A stretch of DNA of 5,924 bases, taken from assembly GCA_025465405.1 (NCBI GenBank), contig JAODNL010000416.1, positions 1-5,924 of the forward strand, read 5' to 3'. The notes beneath the pieces are model-generated. The model had not been told where the DNA came from, did not search any database, and saw only the letters and a list, made by a program, of their open reading frames with translations. The position numbers and the translations under genes are program-made. Shown piece after piece: positions 1-5,088 of this stretch (within the stretch, counting starts at the first letter, position 1; every line of letters begins with the position of its first letter). Origin of the DNA: Pseudonocardiales bacterium. GTDB taxonomy: Bacteria > Actinomycetota > Actinomycetes > Mycobacteriales > Jatrophihabitantaceae.

Positions 1-1179
1 CAAGGCGATCGGGTTGTGGCCGTTTGCGGTTGAGAGTCGCGCATAGTTCTCCCACCAGGCACCGTATTTGTCATACCAGCCCGGGTACTTGTACTCGAAC
101 CACTCGAAGTCCTTGTCGGTCATCGGATCGATGCGCCAGTAGTTGGCCAACCATCCGGTGGCGAAGAACTGTGCGACCTCGTGGACGTAGCCCTTGTTCC
201 AGATCTGGTTCCACGCCTCCTCGATGAGATCGTGCGGGATCACCAGGCCGTACTTCTCCAACGGCACGAGGTAGCTGCGGTAGTAGTCGTCATAGATCCA
301 CCGCCGCCACATCTCTGCGTAGCTCTCCCGGTCTTTGCGGCGGTCCTTCGTCCCGTACTCGATGAACGTGCCGATCGCCGCGTCGACGACTCGGTGGTTG
401 TTCCACCAGGCGTAGCGCAGGTCACGCTCGAGCAACTGGTGGTTGCCTTCATCGGCCAGGGCCATGAGGAGGGTGGCATATCCGTTGCTGATGTGCCGCG
501 ACTCGTCCGACTGCACCGAATGGAACACGGTGGGCAGGAGGTAGTCGCCGTTCGCGGCCGCCTCGGCGGGCATCGCGACGAACAGCGTGTTGGTGAACGC
601 CGTCTCGGCCACGATCGTCAGATAGATGCTCGCCGCGGTGATGGCGTCGCCGGTAATAAAGCCCTCGGCGAACTGACGCCCGATGGTGCCGCAATAGTCA
701 TTCTGGAAGTCCCGCAGGCTGCTGTTGAAGCCGGCCGGATCGATGTAGTTGTTCATGTACAGGCGCTTCAGGTTCTGCTGAATCGTGGAGTGCCTGACTT
801 CGTCGATCATCTGAATGGCTTGCCCGTTGTGCAGCTCTGGGTTGGGCACGGTGTTGAACAGCAGCGGCATAGCGCGAGCGGCCGAGATCTCCGGCAACGG
901 GATGATGCTGAGGAAGAGCTTCTGCCACTCCAACCACCGCTCCTGTACCTGACGGAACATGTTTCCGCGGATCGCTCCGTCGGCGGCGCCGTATACGCGG
1001 TGGTCCTTCTCCTCCTGCATGGGGAAGTACGACCGGAGGACCTGCTTGAGAGGGTCCTTCTTCTTCGCCTTCTGGAAGGTGTAGTCAGTGCCGTACTGGG
1101 AGACTGGCGTGTGGTAGAGAGGCTCCCACGCCAGTTCTTGGATCTTCTCGTGGGCTTTCGCCACGCTTTGACGAGTCAT
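1..1179 (-). CDS. prmA: Propane 2-monooxygenase hydroxylase large (alpha) subunit, C-terminus cut off by the window edge
   Basis: This is the catalytic large subunit of a soluble di-iron monooxygenase. With a small subunit, a coupling protein and an NADH reductase, it hydroxylates propane (and often acetone or phenol in relatives) in the cytoplasm. The reading frame is open from ATG 1179 to base 1, giving 393 residues of a protein normally about 540 long; the C-terminal third is missing. The six iron ligands are all visible as E97, E127, H130, E192, E226 and H229, in the motifs DEVRH (126-130) and DESRH (225-229). Their spacing (+30, +3, +62, +34, +3) equals that of methane monooxygenase MmoX (E114, E144, H147, E209, E243, H246). 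Conserved blocks such as YFPMQEEKDHRVYG and IYDDYYRSYLVPLEKYG match PrmA/MimA as I remember them. The start is preceded by GAGGAG, seven bases upstream. The same gene is called mimA in mycobacteria; I cannot separate the two names here. The remaining subunits should follow to the left of the window. Confidence 0.95.
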   Translation of the reverse strand, partial: MTRQSVAKAHEKIQELAWEPLYHTPVSQYGTDYTFQKAKKKDPLKQVLRSYFPMQEEKDHRVYGAADGAIRGNMFRQVQERWLEWQKLFLSIIPLPEISAARAMPLLFNTVPNPELHNGQAIQMIDEVRHSTIQQNLKRLYMNNYIDPAGFNSSLRDFQNDYCGTIGRQFAEGFITGDAITAASIYLTIVAETAFTNTLFVAMPAEAAANGDYLLPTVFHSVQSDESRHISNGYATLLMALADEGNHQLLERDLRYAWWNNHRVVDAAIGTFIEYGTKDRRKDRESYAEMWRRWIYDDYYRSYLVPLEKYGLVIPHDLIEEAWNQIWNKGYVHEVAQFFATGWLANYWRIDPMTDKDFEWFEYKYPGWYDKYGAWWENYARLSTANGHNPIAL

Positions 1180-1241
1180 TGCCACTCCTCGGATCGGCGG
1201 GTCCGCCATCTCCAATGAGACTCGCTGTCGGGCTGTGCCAG

Positions 1242-1258
1242 GGTCTCAGAAAGAGGCA
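1242..1258. promoter_or_regulatory. Degenerate copy of the TGTCTCA-N3-TGAGACA inverted repeat upstream of prmA
   Basis: GGTCTCA-GAA-AGAGGCA matches the perfect site at 1643-1659 at 11 of the 14 arm positions with the same 3-base spacer. It lies in the 99-base gap between the 82-aa gene and prmA. It may be a second, weaker binding site of the regulator at 1783-3474. Alternatively its GTCTCA arm may pair with TGAGAC at 1216-1221 to form a 6-bp stem with a 21-base loop in the prmA leader RNA. Either reading is an inference, and a match this good could arise by chance. Confidence 0.35.
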
Positions 1259-1278
1259 CTTTGTTTTCGTACTCCGCC

Positions 1279-1527
1279 TCACCTTTCCTCGAGGATTGCG
1301 GCACGGATCTCTGCCAGGTGCGCCCGTATCTCGCGCACGATCTCCCGGTTGCCTTCCGCTGCCGGTTGGATCCCAAGAGACAGGAGCAGCGCTCGGGCGG
1401 GCGGACCCGGGTCGCCGGTCTCGCCGAGCACCGGGTGCAGGCCTGCGTCGGCGAGGTGTGTGAAGACGACGTTAACGACACTCCACGGGTTGTAGGTCTC
1501 GGCATCTGCGCCGTGCACGGCACTCAT
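1279..1527 (-). CDS. Small protein of unknown function, first gene of the prm transcript (82 aa)
   Basis: I do not recognise this family. The 82-residue product has an NPWSVVNVVFTHLADAGLHP block (residues 13-32), a GETGDPGPPARALL turn and helix (35-48), and a charged helical end rich in E, R, I and A (residues 59-82). It has no signal peptide, membrane segment or cysteine, so it is probably a small soluble cytoplasmic protein. ATG at 1527 is chosen because GGAGG stands six bases upstream; a longer reading from 1653 begins with an arginine-rich stretch that runs through the promoter candidate and looks non-coding. The gene lies between the inverted repeat at 1643-1659 and prmA, with 99 bases to the prmA start, so it is probably co-transcribed with the monooxygenase. 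A role in assembly or regulation of the oxygenase is possible, but only its position suggests this. Confidence 0.75.
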   Translation of the reverse strand: MSAVHGADAETYNPWSVVNVVFTHLADAGLHPVLGETGDPGPPARALLLSLGIQPAAEGNREIVREIRAHLAEIRAAILEER

Positions 1528-1605
1528 CGGCAACCTCCGACGTCGGCGTGTGGACCGGGCCATGGCACGCCAGTCGGGCCAGCGTCCTGGTCCCATACGC
1601 GACCG

Positions 1606-1611
1606 AATATA
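1606..1611 (-). promoter_or_regulatory. Candidate -10 element of the prm operon promoter (TATATT)
   Basis: Read on the minus strand, the hexamer is TATATT, unusually AT-rich for this window. It lies 79 bases before the ATG at 1527. No TTGACA-like -35 stands at 16-18 bases. The inverted repeat at 1643-1659 is centred 40-45 bases upstream of it, about -52 from the expected start of transcription. A -10 without a -35, with an activator site at that distance, suits an activator-dependent promoter. Confidence 0.45.
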
Positions 1612-1642
1612 GATTGGCTTGGCCCCTGCGGGCGGCGAGCGG

Positions 1643-1659
1643 TGTCTCAACATGAGACA
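1643..1659. promoter_or_regulatory. Perfect inverted repeat TGTCTCA-ACA-TGAGACA, likely activator binding site
   Basis: Two exact 7-base arms are separated by 3 bases, the size and symmetry expected for a dimer of a Fis-type helix-turn-helix protein. It sits in the divergent region between the small gene/prmA and the regulator gene. The neighbouring regulator (1783-3474) is the obvious candidate to bind it. Weaker copies occur at 1242-1258 and 4623-4639. Confidence 0.65.
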
Positions 1660-1695
1660 GGTCGCCCGGATGGAGACGAGGTGCGCCTACCCTGC

Positions 1696-1729
1696 AGGGC
1701 GATTGACAGATCGATCGCTCAATCGCCCT
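1696..1729. promoter_or_regulatory. Long nested palindrome, operator-like, upstream of the regulator gene
   Basis: Perfect 11-base arms AGGGCGATTGA (1696-1706) and TCAATCGCCCT (1719-1729) flank a 12-base centre that contains the concentric palindrome GATCGATC (1709-1716). The inner part, TTGA-N2-GATCGATC-N2-TCAA, resembles the operators of small dimeric repressors such as the TetR family. It overlaps a TTGACA hexamer (1703-1708) that could be a -35, though no convincing -10 follows at normal spacing. As RNA it would form a strong hairpin, but without a following U-run. No small repressor gene is in this window, so the binder is unknown. Confidence 0.5.
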
Positions 1730-1782
1730 TGAAGCGAGCCCAGGGTGCCGTCGTAAGGTAGGGCACGTCGCGGCGATCGGGG

Positions 1783-3474
1783 ATGATGACTATGGTGTCG
1801 CTCAGCGCCGGCGTACTGCCTGAGAGGCCAGCCCCAGGCGAGGTCTGCCGTTTCGGTGGCGAGCCTGCTGAATCGAGTCGGCCCCGCGCCGCGGTTCTTG
1901 CGTCCTGGCTGAGATCGCGCGACCGGGAGCTCGGTCGGGCCAAGACCGAGATGAACTACGTCGGGGAACCTGATGTGGACACTCCGTTCACCAGGAGCGC
2001 CGGCCAGGTGCTGCGCCGCGTGTGCCAGCAGCTGAACGGCCGGCCCATCAGCATCGTCGTCACGGACGCGACCGGATCCGTGCTCAGCCGGCTGGCGTCG
2101 GACGCCGACTTCGAAAGGCAGCTAGACGGCGACACCGACATCGTCAAGGACCTGGCCTGTGCCGGGGCTCCGATTCGCCATCCGATATCGGGCCGGACGA
2201 TCGGCGCCGTGGACCTAACCTGCTGGCGCAAGGACGCCGGGGCGTTCCTCCTCGCCCTGGCCAGGACCACAGCGGACCAGATCCGGCAGGCGTTGCTGGA
2301 GGACTCGGGCCTGGACGAGTTGGAGTTGTTCCAGGCGTATCGGGGGATGTGTCGCCGGATGCGGGGAATCGTATTCGCCCTGACCAGTGACGCGGTGATC
2401 GTGAACGACTACGCCCGGACCGTGCTGGACCCGGCTGACCAGGTGGCGTTGCTCGCCGAAATGGCCGAGGCCCTCACAACCACGCGGCACGGGCCGACCG
2501 TCGTCAACCTGCCTACCGGCGTCGCAGCCCGGCTCTACTGCCGGATTGTGCGCAACAGCGGATCGATTGTTGGTGTGGTCGCGCACGTCAGCCTGAATGA
2601 CGCCGAAAGTCAGCAGACGGGCGGCCATGAGGCTGCGCCGACACCGCTGCCCGGACTGGTGGGATCGGCGCCGCTGTGGCTGCGCGCCTGCCATGAGGTT
2701 GACGAGGTCGTCCAATCGGGCGAGTGGCTTGCCATGACGGGCGAGCCGGGCGTTGGGAAGCTGGCACTGCTGCGTACGGTGCTGCGTCAACAGGCGGACC
2801 GGCAGTTCGTGCTGCTCGACGCAGCCGACGCCGCTGGCGATCGGCACTGGCTCAGTTCGCTGCGCCAAACCCTGATCGAGACCAGGGACAGCGTCGTCGT
2901 GAGGCACGTCCAGGTACTCAACGCCCCCCAGCTGCGAGCATTGTGCTCAGCGCTCCAGCATGCGAGCAGCACCGAACGTGATCGTCCGCTGTGGGTCGCC
3001 GTGACGCTGACGCACACTCTCGACAACCTGTATCTTGCGCCCTTGCTGCGACTGTTCCCGAGCACCGTCGAGGTACCGCCGTTACGGCTTCACCTCGAGG
3101 ATCTGCAGGAATTGGTGTCCTCGTTCTTGGCCAGACTCGACCACGGCGGCCAGCTCACCTGCTCACCTGAGGCGATGCGGATACTTATGCGCGCGTCCTG
3201 GCCCGGCAACGTCGAGCAAGTCCACCAGCTGCTCCGCCAGGTCGTCCACCATCGGCGTGCCGGGGTGATTCAGCCCAGCGACCTTCCGCCGGACGCACTG
3301 ACCATCAGCCGCCGGCTGCTGAGCCCGTTGGAGTCCCTGATGCGTGATGCCATCGTGACCAGCCTGGCGGACGCGCACGGCAACAAGGTCAAGGCGGCGC
3401 GTTCGCTCGGCATGTCTCGAGCGACGATCTATCGCAAGATCCATGAATACGGAATAGTGCCGCCATCCCCGTGA
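1783..3474 (+). CDS. AcoR/MimR-like transcriptional regulator (GAF, AAA+-like, Fis-type HTH) without the sigma-54 contact loop
   Basis: This 563-residue cytoplasmic regulator has the layout of a sigma-54 activator. Residues 36-172 are a GAF sensor containing SWLRSRD and a GAPIRHPISGRTIGAVDLTCW block. Residues 175-270 may be a PAS-like domain. Residues 290-490 are AAA+-like, with Walker A GEPGVGK (320-326) and WPGNV (473-477). Residues 513-556 are a Fis-type helix-turn-helix (NKVKAARSLGMSRATIYRKI). Key residues are missing. There is no GAFTGA loop, the Walker B position reads VVVRHVQVL (371-379) without Asp-Glu, and the GNVREL sensor II arginine is E478. The GAF part also lacks the usual VGTNGIGTAL stretch, apparently through an in-frame loss of about 40 residues near residue 116. 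Actinobacteria generally have no sigma-54, so it probably activates through a sigma-70-type polymerase. Its position, divergent from prmA, suggests control of the monooxygenase, as for MimR of mycobacteria. ATG codons at 1783, 1786 and 1792 are all possible starts; a GGGG at 1779-1782 fits 1792 best. Confidence 0.9.
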   Translation: MMTMVSLSAGVLPERPAPGEVCRFGGEPAESSRPRAAVLASWLRSRDRELGRAKTEMNYVGEPDVDTPFTRSAGQVLRRVCQQLNGRPISIVVTDATGSVLSRLASDADFERQLDGDTDIVKDLACAGAPIRHPISGRTIGAVDLTCWRKDAGAFLLALARTTADQIRQALLEDSGLDELELFQAYRGMCRRMRGIVFALTSDAVIVNDYARTVLDPADQVALLAEMAEALTTTRHGPTVVNLPTGVAARLYCRIVRNSGSIVGVVAHVSLNDAESQQTGGHEAAPTPLPGLVGSAPLWLRACHEVDEVVQSGEWLAMTGEPGVGKLALLRTVLRQQADRQFVLLDAADAAGDRHWLSSLRQTLIETRDSVVVRHVQVLNAPQLRALCSALQHASSTERDRPLWVAVTLTHTLDNLYLAPLLRLFPSTVEVPPLRLHLEDLQELVSSFLARLDHGGQLTCSPEAMRILMRASWPGNVEQVHQLLRQVVHHRRAGVIQPSDLPPDALTISRRLLSPLESLMRDAIVTSLADAHGNKVKAARSLGMSRATIYRKIHEYGIVPPSP

Positions 3475-3511
3475 CAGCAGGATCATGCGCACGGACGGCC
3501 AATCCCGCACG

Positions 3512-4213
3512 TCACCGCCGGGTCTTGGCGACGCCCTGTGTCTTGACGACCGGAGACCCGAGCGGAACGCCCCCACCGCCCGTCGCCTGAGTGGCGATCC
3601 CTAAGAAGAGGTATGCACCCACCGCGGCGAAGGCGAACGTCAACCATCCACCGGCCTTCACCAAGTTGCTCGACCCGTTGATCGTTCCCGCGAGCACGAC
3701 GGCGAGGGCGGCATCGATCAATACGAACAGGACGGTGAACGCGAGGGGCAGGCGCAGTGTCCCGATCGTGAGCAGTCCCAGGATGACGAGCCATGTGATC
3801 AGGAACAGTCCCTGGGTGTGCACCGCAGCCGCGGCCGAGATCGCGAACCAGTTGTGCGTCAGCCCGAGTACGAGCACTGCGTAGCTCAGCCAGAATCCGG
3901 CGAAGATGCCGAAAATGCTGGCGAGAGCCGTCTGGCCAACGGCGGCGCTCCAGATGGTCGCGATGACGAGGCCGATTCCGGTCGCAGCCGCGATGATCGG
4001 GATCGACGCGCCGACCGCGTCCGGCGGCACGTAGCCGATAAGGACGAGGGCGAGGGCGACCGACCCAGCCACGAAGACAGGTACCCCGACGGCCGCAGGA
4101 TTTCCAGCGAAGAATGTTGAGGACGGCGCATCGGCGGTTTCACTGGGCGTCGTGTCTCGGGTGTCGGGCCGTGTCGGCTCTTGCGCGATATCGCCGACAG
4201 TCTGGACTGACAT
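3512..4213 (-). CDS. satP: Acetate transporter of the GPR1/FUN34/YaaH (SatP) family
   Basis: This is an inner-membrane carrier for acetate and perhaps other small carboxylates; family members usually work with protons. The 233-residue product begins with a polar tail of about 35 residues rich in T, D, E and P, followed by the family signature NPAAVG (38-43). Six hydrophobic segments follow, at about 43-62, 69-90, 95-117, 128-150, 155-176 and 188-206. The FGIFAGFWLSYA block (101-112) matches the FWL region of YaaH, and a short basic C-terminal tail ends the protein. ATG 4213 is preferred over ATG 4249 because AAGGGAG stands six bases upstream of it. It follows the small membrane gene 4256-4486 by 42 bases and is probably in its operon. 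It converges on the regulator gene with 37 bases between stop codons and no clear terminator there. Acetate is a product of the known acetone branch of propane breakdown, which would explain its place here. Confidence 0.88.
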   Translation of the reverse strand: MSVQTVGDIAQEPTRPDTRDTTPSETADAPSSTFFAGNPAAVGVPVFVAGSVALALVLIGYVPPDAVGASIPIIAAATGIGLVIATIWSAAVGQTALASIFGIFAGFWLSYAVLVLGLTHNWFAISAAAAVHTQGLFLITWLVILGLLTIGTLRLPLAFTVLFVLIDAALAVVLAGTINGSSNLVKAGGWLTFAFAAVGAYLFLGIATQATGGGGVPLGSPVVKTQGVAKTRR

Positions 4214-4255
4214 GGCAACTCCCTTGTGACTCGGGGCATTCACGCTCATGGCGTG

Positions 4256-4486
4256 CTACTCAGCGGCCCCGCTGACCTGCACGCACACCGTGGCGACGGC
4301 GACGAGTACGCAGGAGAGCTGGACGTATCGTGCGTTGCGCTGCCACCAGCGCACCCGGCGGCGACAGCGCGCGGGCAACAACTCGACCTCGGCAAGGCTC
4401 GCCCCGCGCATCGAGAGCCAGAGCCCGAGCGACACCAGGGCCGCCAATGCAAAGATCGCCAAGGCCGACCTGGACAAACATGCCAC
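4256..4486 (-). CDS. Small two-helix membrane protein of unknown function (about 76 aa)
   Basis: I do not recognise the family. The product has two hydrophobic helices, at about residues 7-26 and 54-73. Between them is a strongly basic loop (RCRRRVRWWQRNAR, 40-53), which by the positive-inside rule should lie in the cytoplasm with both ends outside. It stands 42 bases before the acetate transporter and probably shares its transcript, so it may be an accessory part of the carrier; that is inference. The start is unclear. GTG 4486 directly abuts its own GGAG. TTG 4477, three codons later, has better spacing to GGAGG (8 bases). An out-of-frame ATG at 4481 lies four bases after the same GGAGG and opens a shadow frame down to 4260 that does not look like a protein. 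Confidence 0.7.
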   Translation of the reverse strand: MACLSRSALAIFALAALVSLGLWLSMRGASLAEVELLPARCRRRVRWWQRNARYVQLSCVLVAVATVCVQVSGAAE

Positions 4487-4492
4487 CTCCGT

Positions 4493-4517
4493 AGGTCAAC
4501 GGTGACTTAGGTGACCT
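4493..4517. promoter_or_regulatory. Inverted and tandem GGT(C/G)A repeats just upstream of the membrane-protein gene
   Basis: AGGTCA (4493-4498) and TGACCT (4512-4517) form a perfect 6-base inverted repeat with a 13-base spacer. Inside it GGTGAC occurs twice, nine bases apart (4501-4506 and 4510-4515). The cluster begins seven bases before the GTG start at 4486, beside the ribosome-binding site. A repressor or RNA structure acting there could control translation or early transcription of the transporter operon. The binder is unknown. Confidence 0.35.
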
Positions 4518-4622
4518 CCCGAGGCCGGGACATGCCGATCGTTTCGGATTCACGCTGGTCGGCCGCCCCTGCATGGGTGGCTGCACTCATGGTCACACCG
4601 GCGCCGGGCACATAGACGACAG

Positions 4623-4639
4623 TGCCTCAATTTGAGATT
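4623..4639. promoter_or_regulatory. Degenerate copy of the TGTCTCA-N3-TGAGACA inverted repeat upstream of the transporter operon
   Basis: TGCCTCA-ATT-TGAGATT matches the perfect site at 1643-1659 at 11 of 14 arm positions with an identical 3-base spacer. It lies 137 bases before the membrane-protein start at 4486. It could also serve the plus-strand gene at 4737, whose -10 candidate lies 86 bases downstream. It suggests that the regulator next door also controls the transporter operon. Confidence 0.4.
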
Positions 4640-4678
4640 CTGGCTGGCCCGCTCATTACCGGCCGTCCATCTTTCACC

Positions 4679-4698
4679 CAACGCATTTCGAAGCGTTG
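4679..4698. promoter_or_regulatory. Inverted repeat CAACGC-N8-GCGTTG before the 83-aa gene
   Basis: Perfect 6-base arms surround an 8-base centre that includes TTCGAA. The repeat spans about -39 to -58 relative to the predicted transcription start at 4737, a usual place for an activator or regulator site. No gene in the window is an obvious binder. Confidence 0.35.
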
Positions 4699-4724
4699 CT
4701 GGCCGCGGTGTCACGTGCGTGCGG

Positions 4725-4730
4725 GATACT
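4725..4730 (+). promoter_or_regulatory. Candidate -10 element (GATACT) giving a leaderless transcript
   Basis: GATACT ends six bases before ATG 4737, so transcription would be expected to start at or next to the A of the ATG. Leaderless mRNAs are common in actinobacteria. There is no good -35, and the only Shine-Dalgarno-like sequence before the ATG is a weak GGCGAG, both consistent with a leaderless start. Confidence 0.45.
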
Positions 4731-4736
4731 GGCGAG

Positions 4737-4988
4737 ATGGTTGACGACACCGACCGGGAACGGGCCATCTATCAGGCGCTCAAGGCGGTCGACGAAGTCG
4801 CTGCCGCTCTGCAGACGCACCTCATCGAAGAGCACCAGGCGGATCCGGAGCGGGGGGCCACGCAGAGCACATCCACCAGCTCGCTCAAGCTTCTACGCCA
4901 GGCCCGCGAGCGTCTCGGCGAGGGACTGCGAACCATCGAGGCTGACATTATCGCCCACTCTGACGAGATCTCGCTGCGCAATGAATGA
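4737..4988 (+). CDS. Small helical protein of unknown function (83 aa)
   Basis: I do not recognise it. The product is acidic and apparently all helical. Helix one is at about 6-32 (RAIYQALKAVDEVAAALQTHLIEE in part), then a serine/threonine-rich linker at 41-49, then helix two at about 50-79 with a regular L/A/I heptad pattern. It could form a helical hairpin or a dimeric coiled coil. There is no signal peptide, membrane helix or cysteine. ATG 4737 is chosen over a reading from 4632 because a GATACT -10 sits immediately before it and the upstream part looks non-coding. The reading frame ends inside ATGAATGA, where a further short frame starts at 4981. It is transcribed away from the transporter operon. 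Confidence 0.6.
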   Translation: MVDDTDRERAIYQALKAVDEVAAALQTHLIEEHQADPERGATQSTSTSSLKLLRQARERLGEGLRTIEADIIAHSDEISLRNE

Positions 4989-5088
4989 CCCAACACCGCA
5001 GCCTGAGCGCCCGTCGTTGACGGTGTCGGAGCAATCCGAGATGTCAATGTCTGCGGCGTATTCTGTGCTCAATCTCAGCGGCCGCTAG
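4981..5088 (+). CDS. Possible very short gene overlapping the end of the 83-aa gene (35 aa)
   Basis: ATG 4981 overlaps the last codons of the 83-aa gene, an arrangement typical of translational coupling. The 35-residue product is polar at first (PTPQPERPSLTVSEQSE) and then reads MSMSAAYSVLNLSGR. There is no independent ribosome-binding site, and the frame ends in a palindrome cluster. It may be a real micro-protein, the remnant of a truncated longer gene, or chance. Confidence 0.25.
   Translation: MNDPTPQPERPSLTVSEQSEMSMSAAYSVLNLSGR

Noticed and set aside
181..1218. A long plus-strand open frame (345 codons) opposite prmA
   Set aside because: It is antisense to a gene with all six di-iron ligands in place; its leucine/valine/arginine-rich product has no protein-like features and is explained by codon bias on the other strand.
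1220..1240. A TGGCAC hexamer on the minus strand upstream of prmA that resembles a sigma-54 -24 element
   Set aside because: The -12 GC is two bases too far away, the expected TTGC reads GACA-like sequence, and actinobacteria generally lack sigma-54.
1528..1653. N-terminal extension of the 82-aa gene to an upstream ATG at 1653
   Set aside because: The added 42 residues are arginine/proline-rich, run through the -10 candidate and into the inverted repeat, and the internal ATG 1527 has a much better ribosome-binding site.
1261..1761. A 166-codon plus-strand frame through the divergent control region
   Set aside because: It runs antisense through the 82-aa gene and across both palindromes; the composition is not protein-like.
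2215..2907. A 230-codon minus-strand frame opposite the regulator
   Set aside because: It lies wholly within the regulator gene, its product is low in structure and rich in Q, R and P, and it has no ribosome-binding site that stands out.
3475..3511. Search for an intrinsic terminator between the convergent regulator and transporter genes
   Set aside because: Only a weak CGCC/GGCG pairing just inside the transporter end is visible, with no U-run.
4260..4481. Frame starting at ATG 4481, well spaced from GGAGG
   Set aside because: The product is arginine/alanine-rich without hydrophobic helices, whereas the overlapping frame encodes two clear membrane segments.
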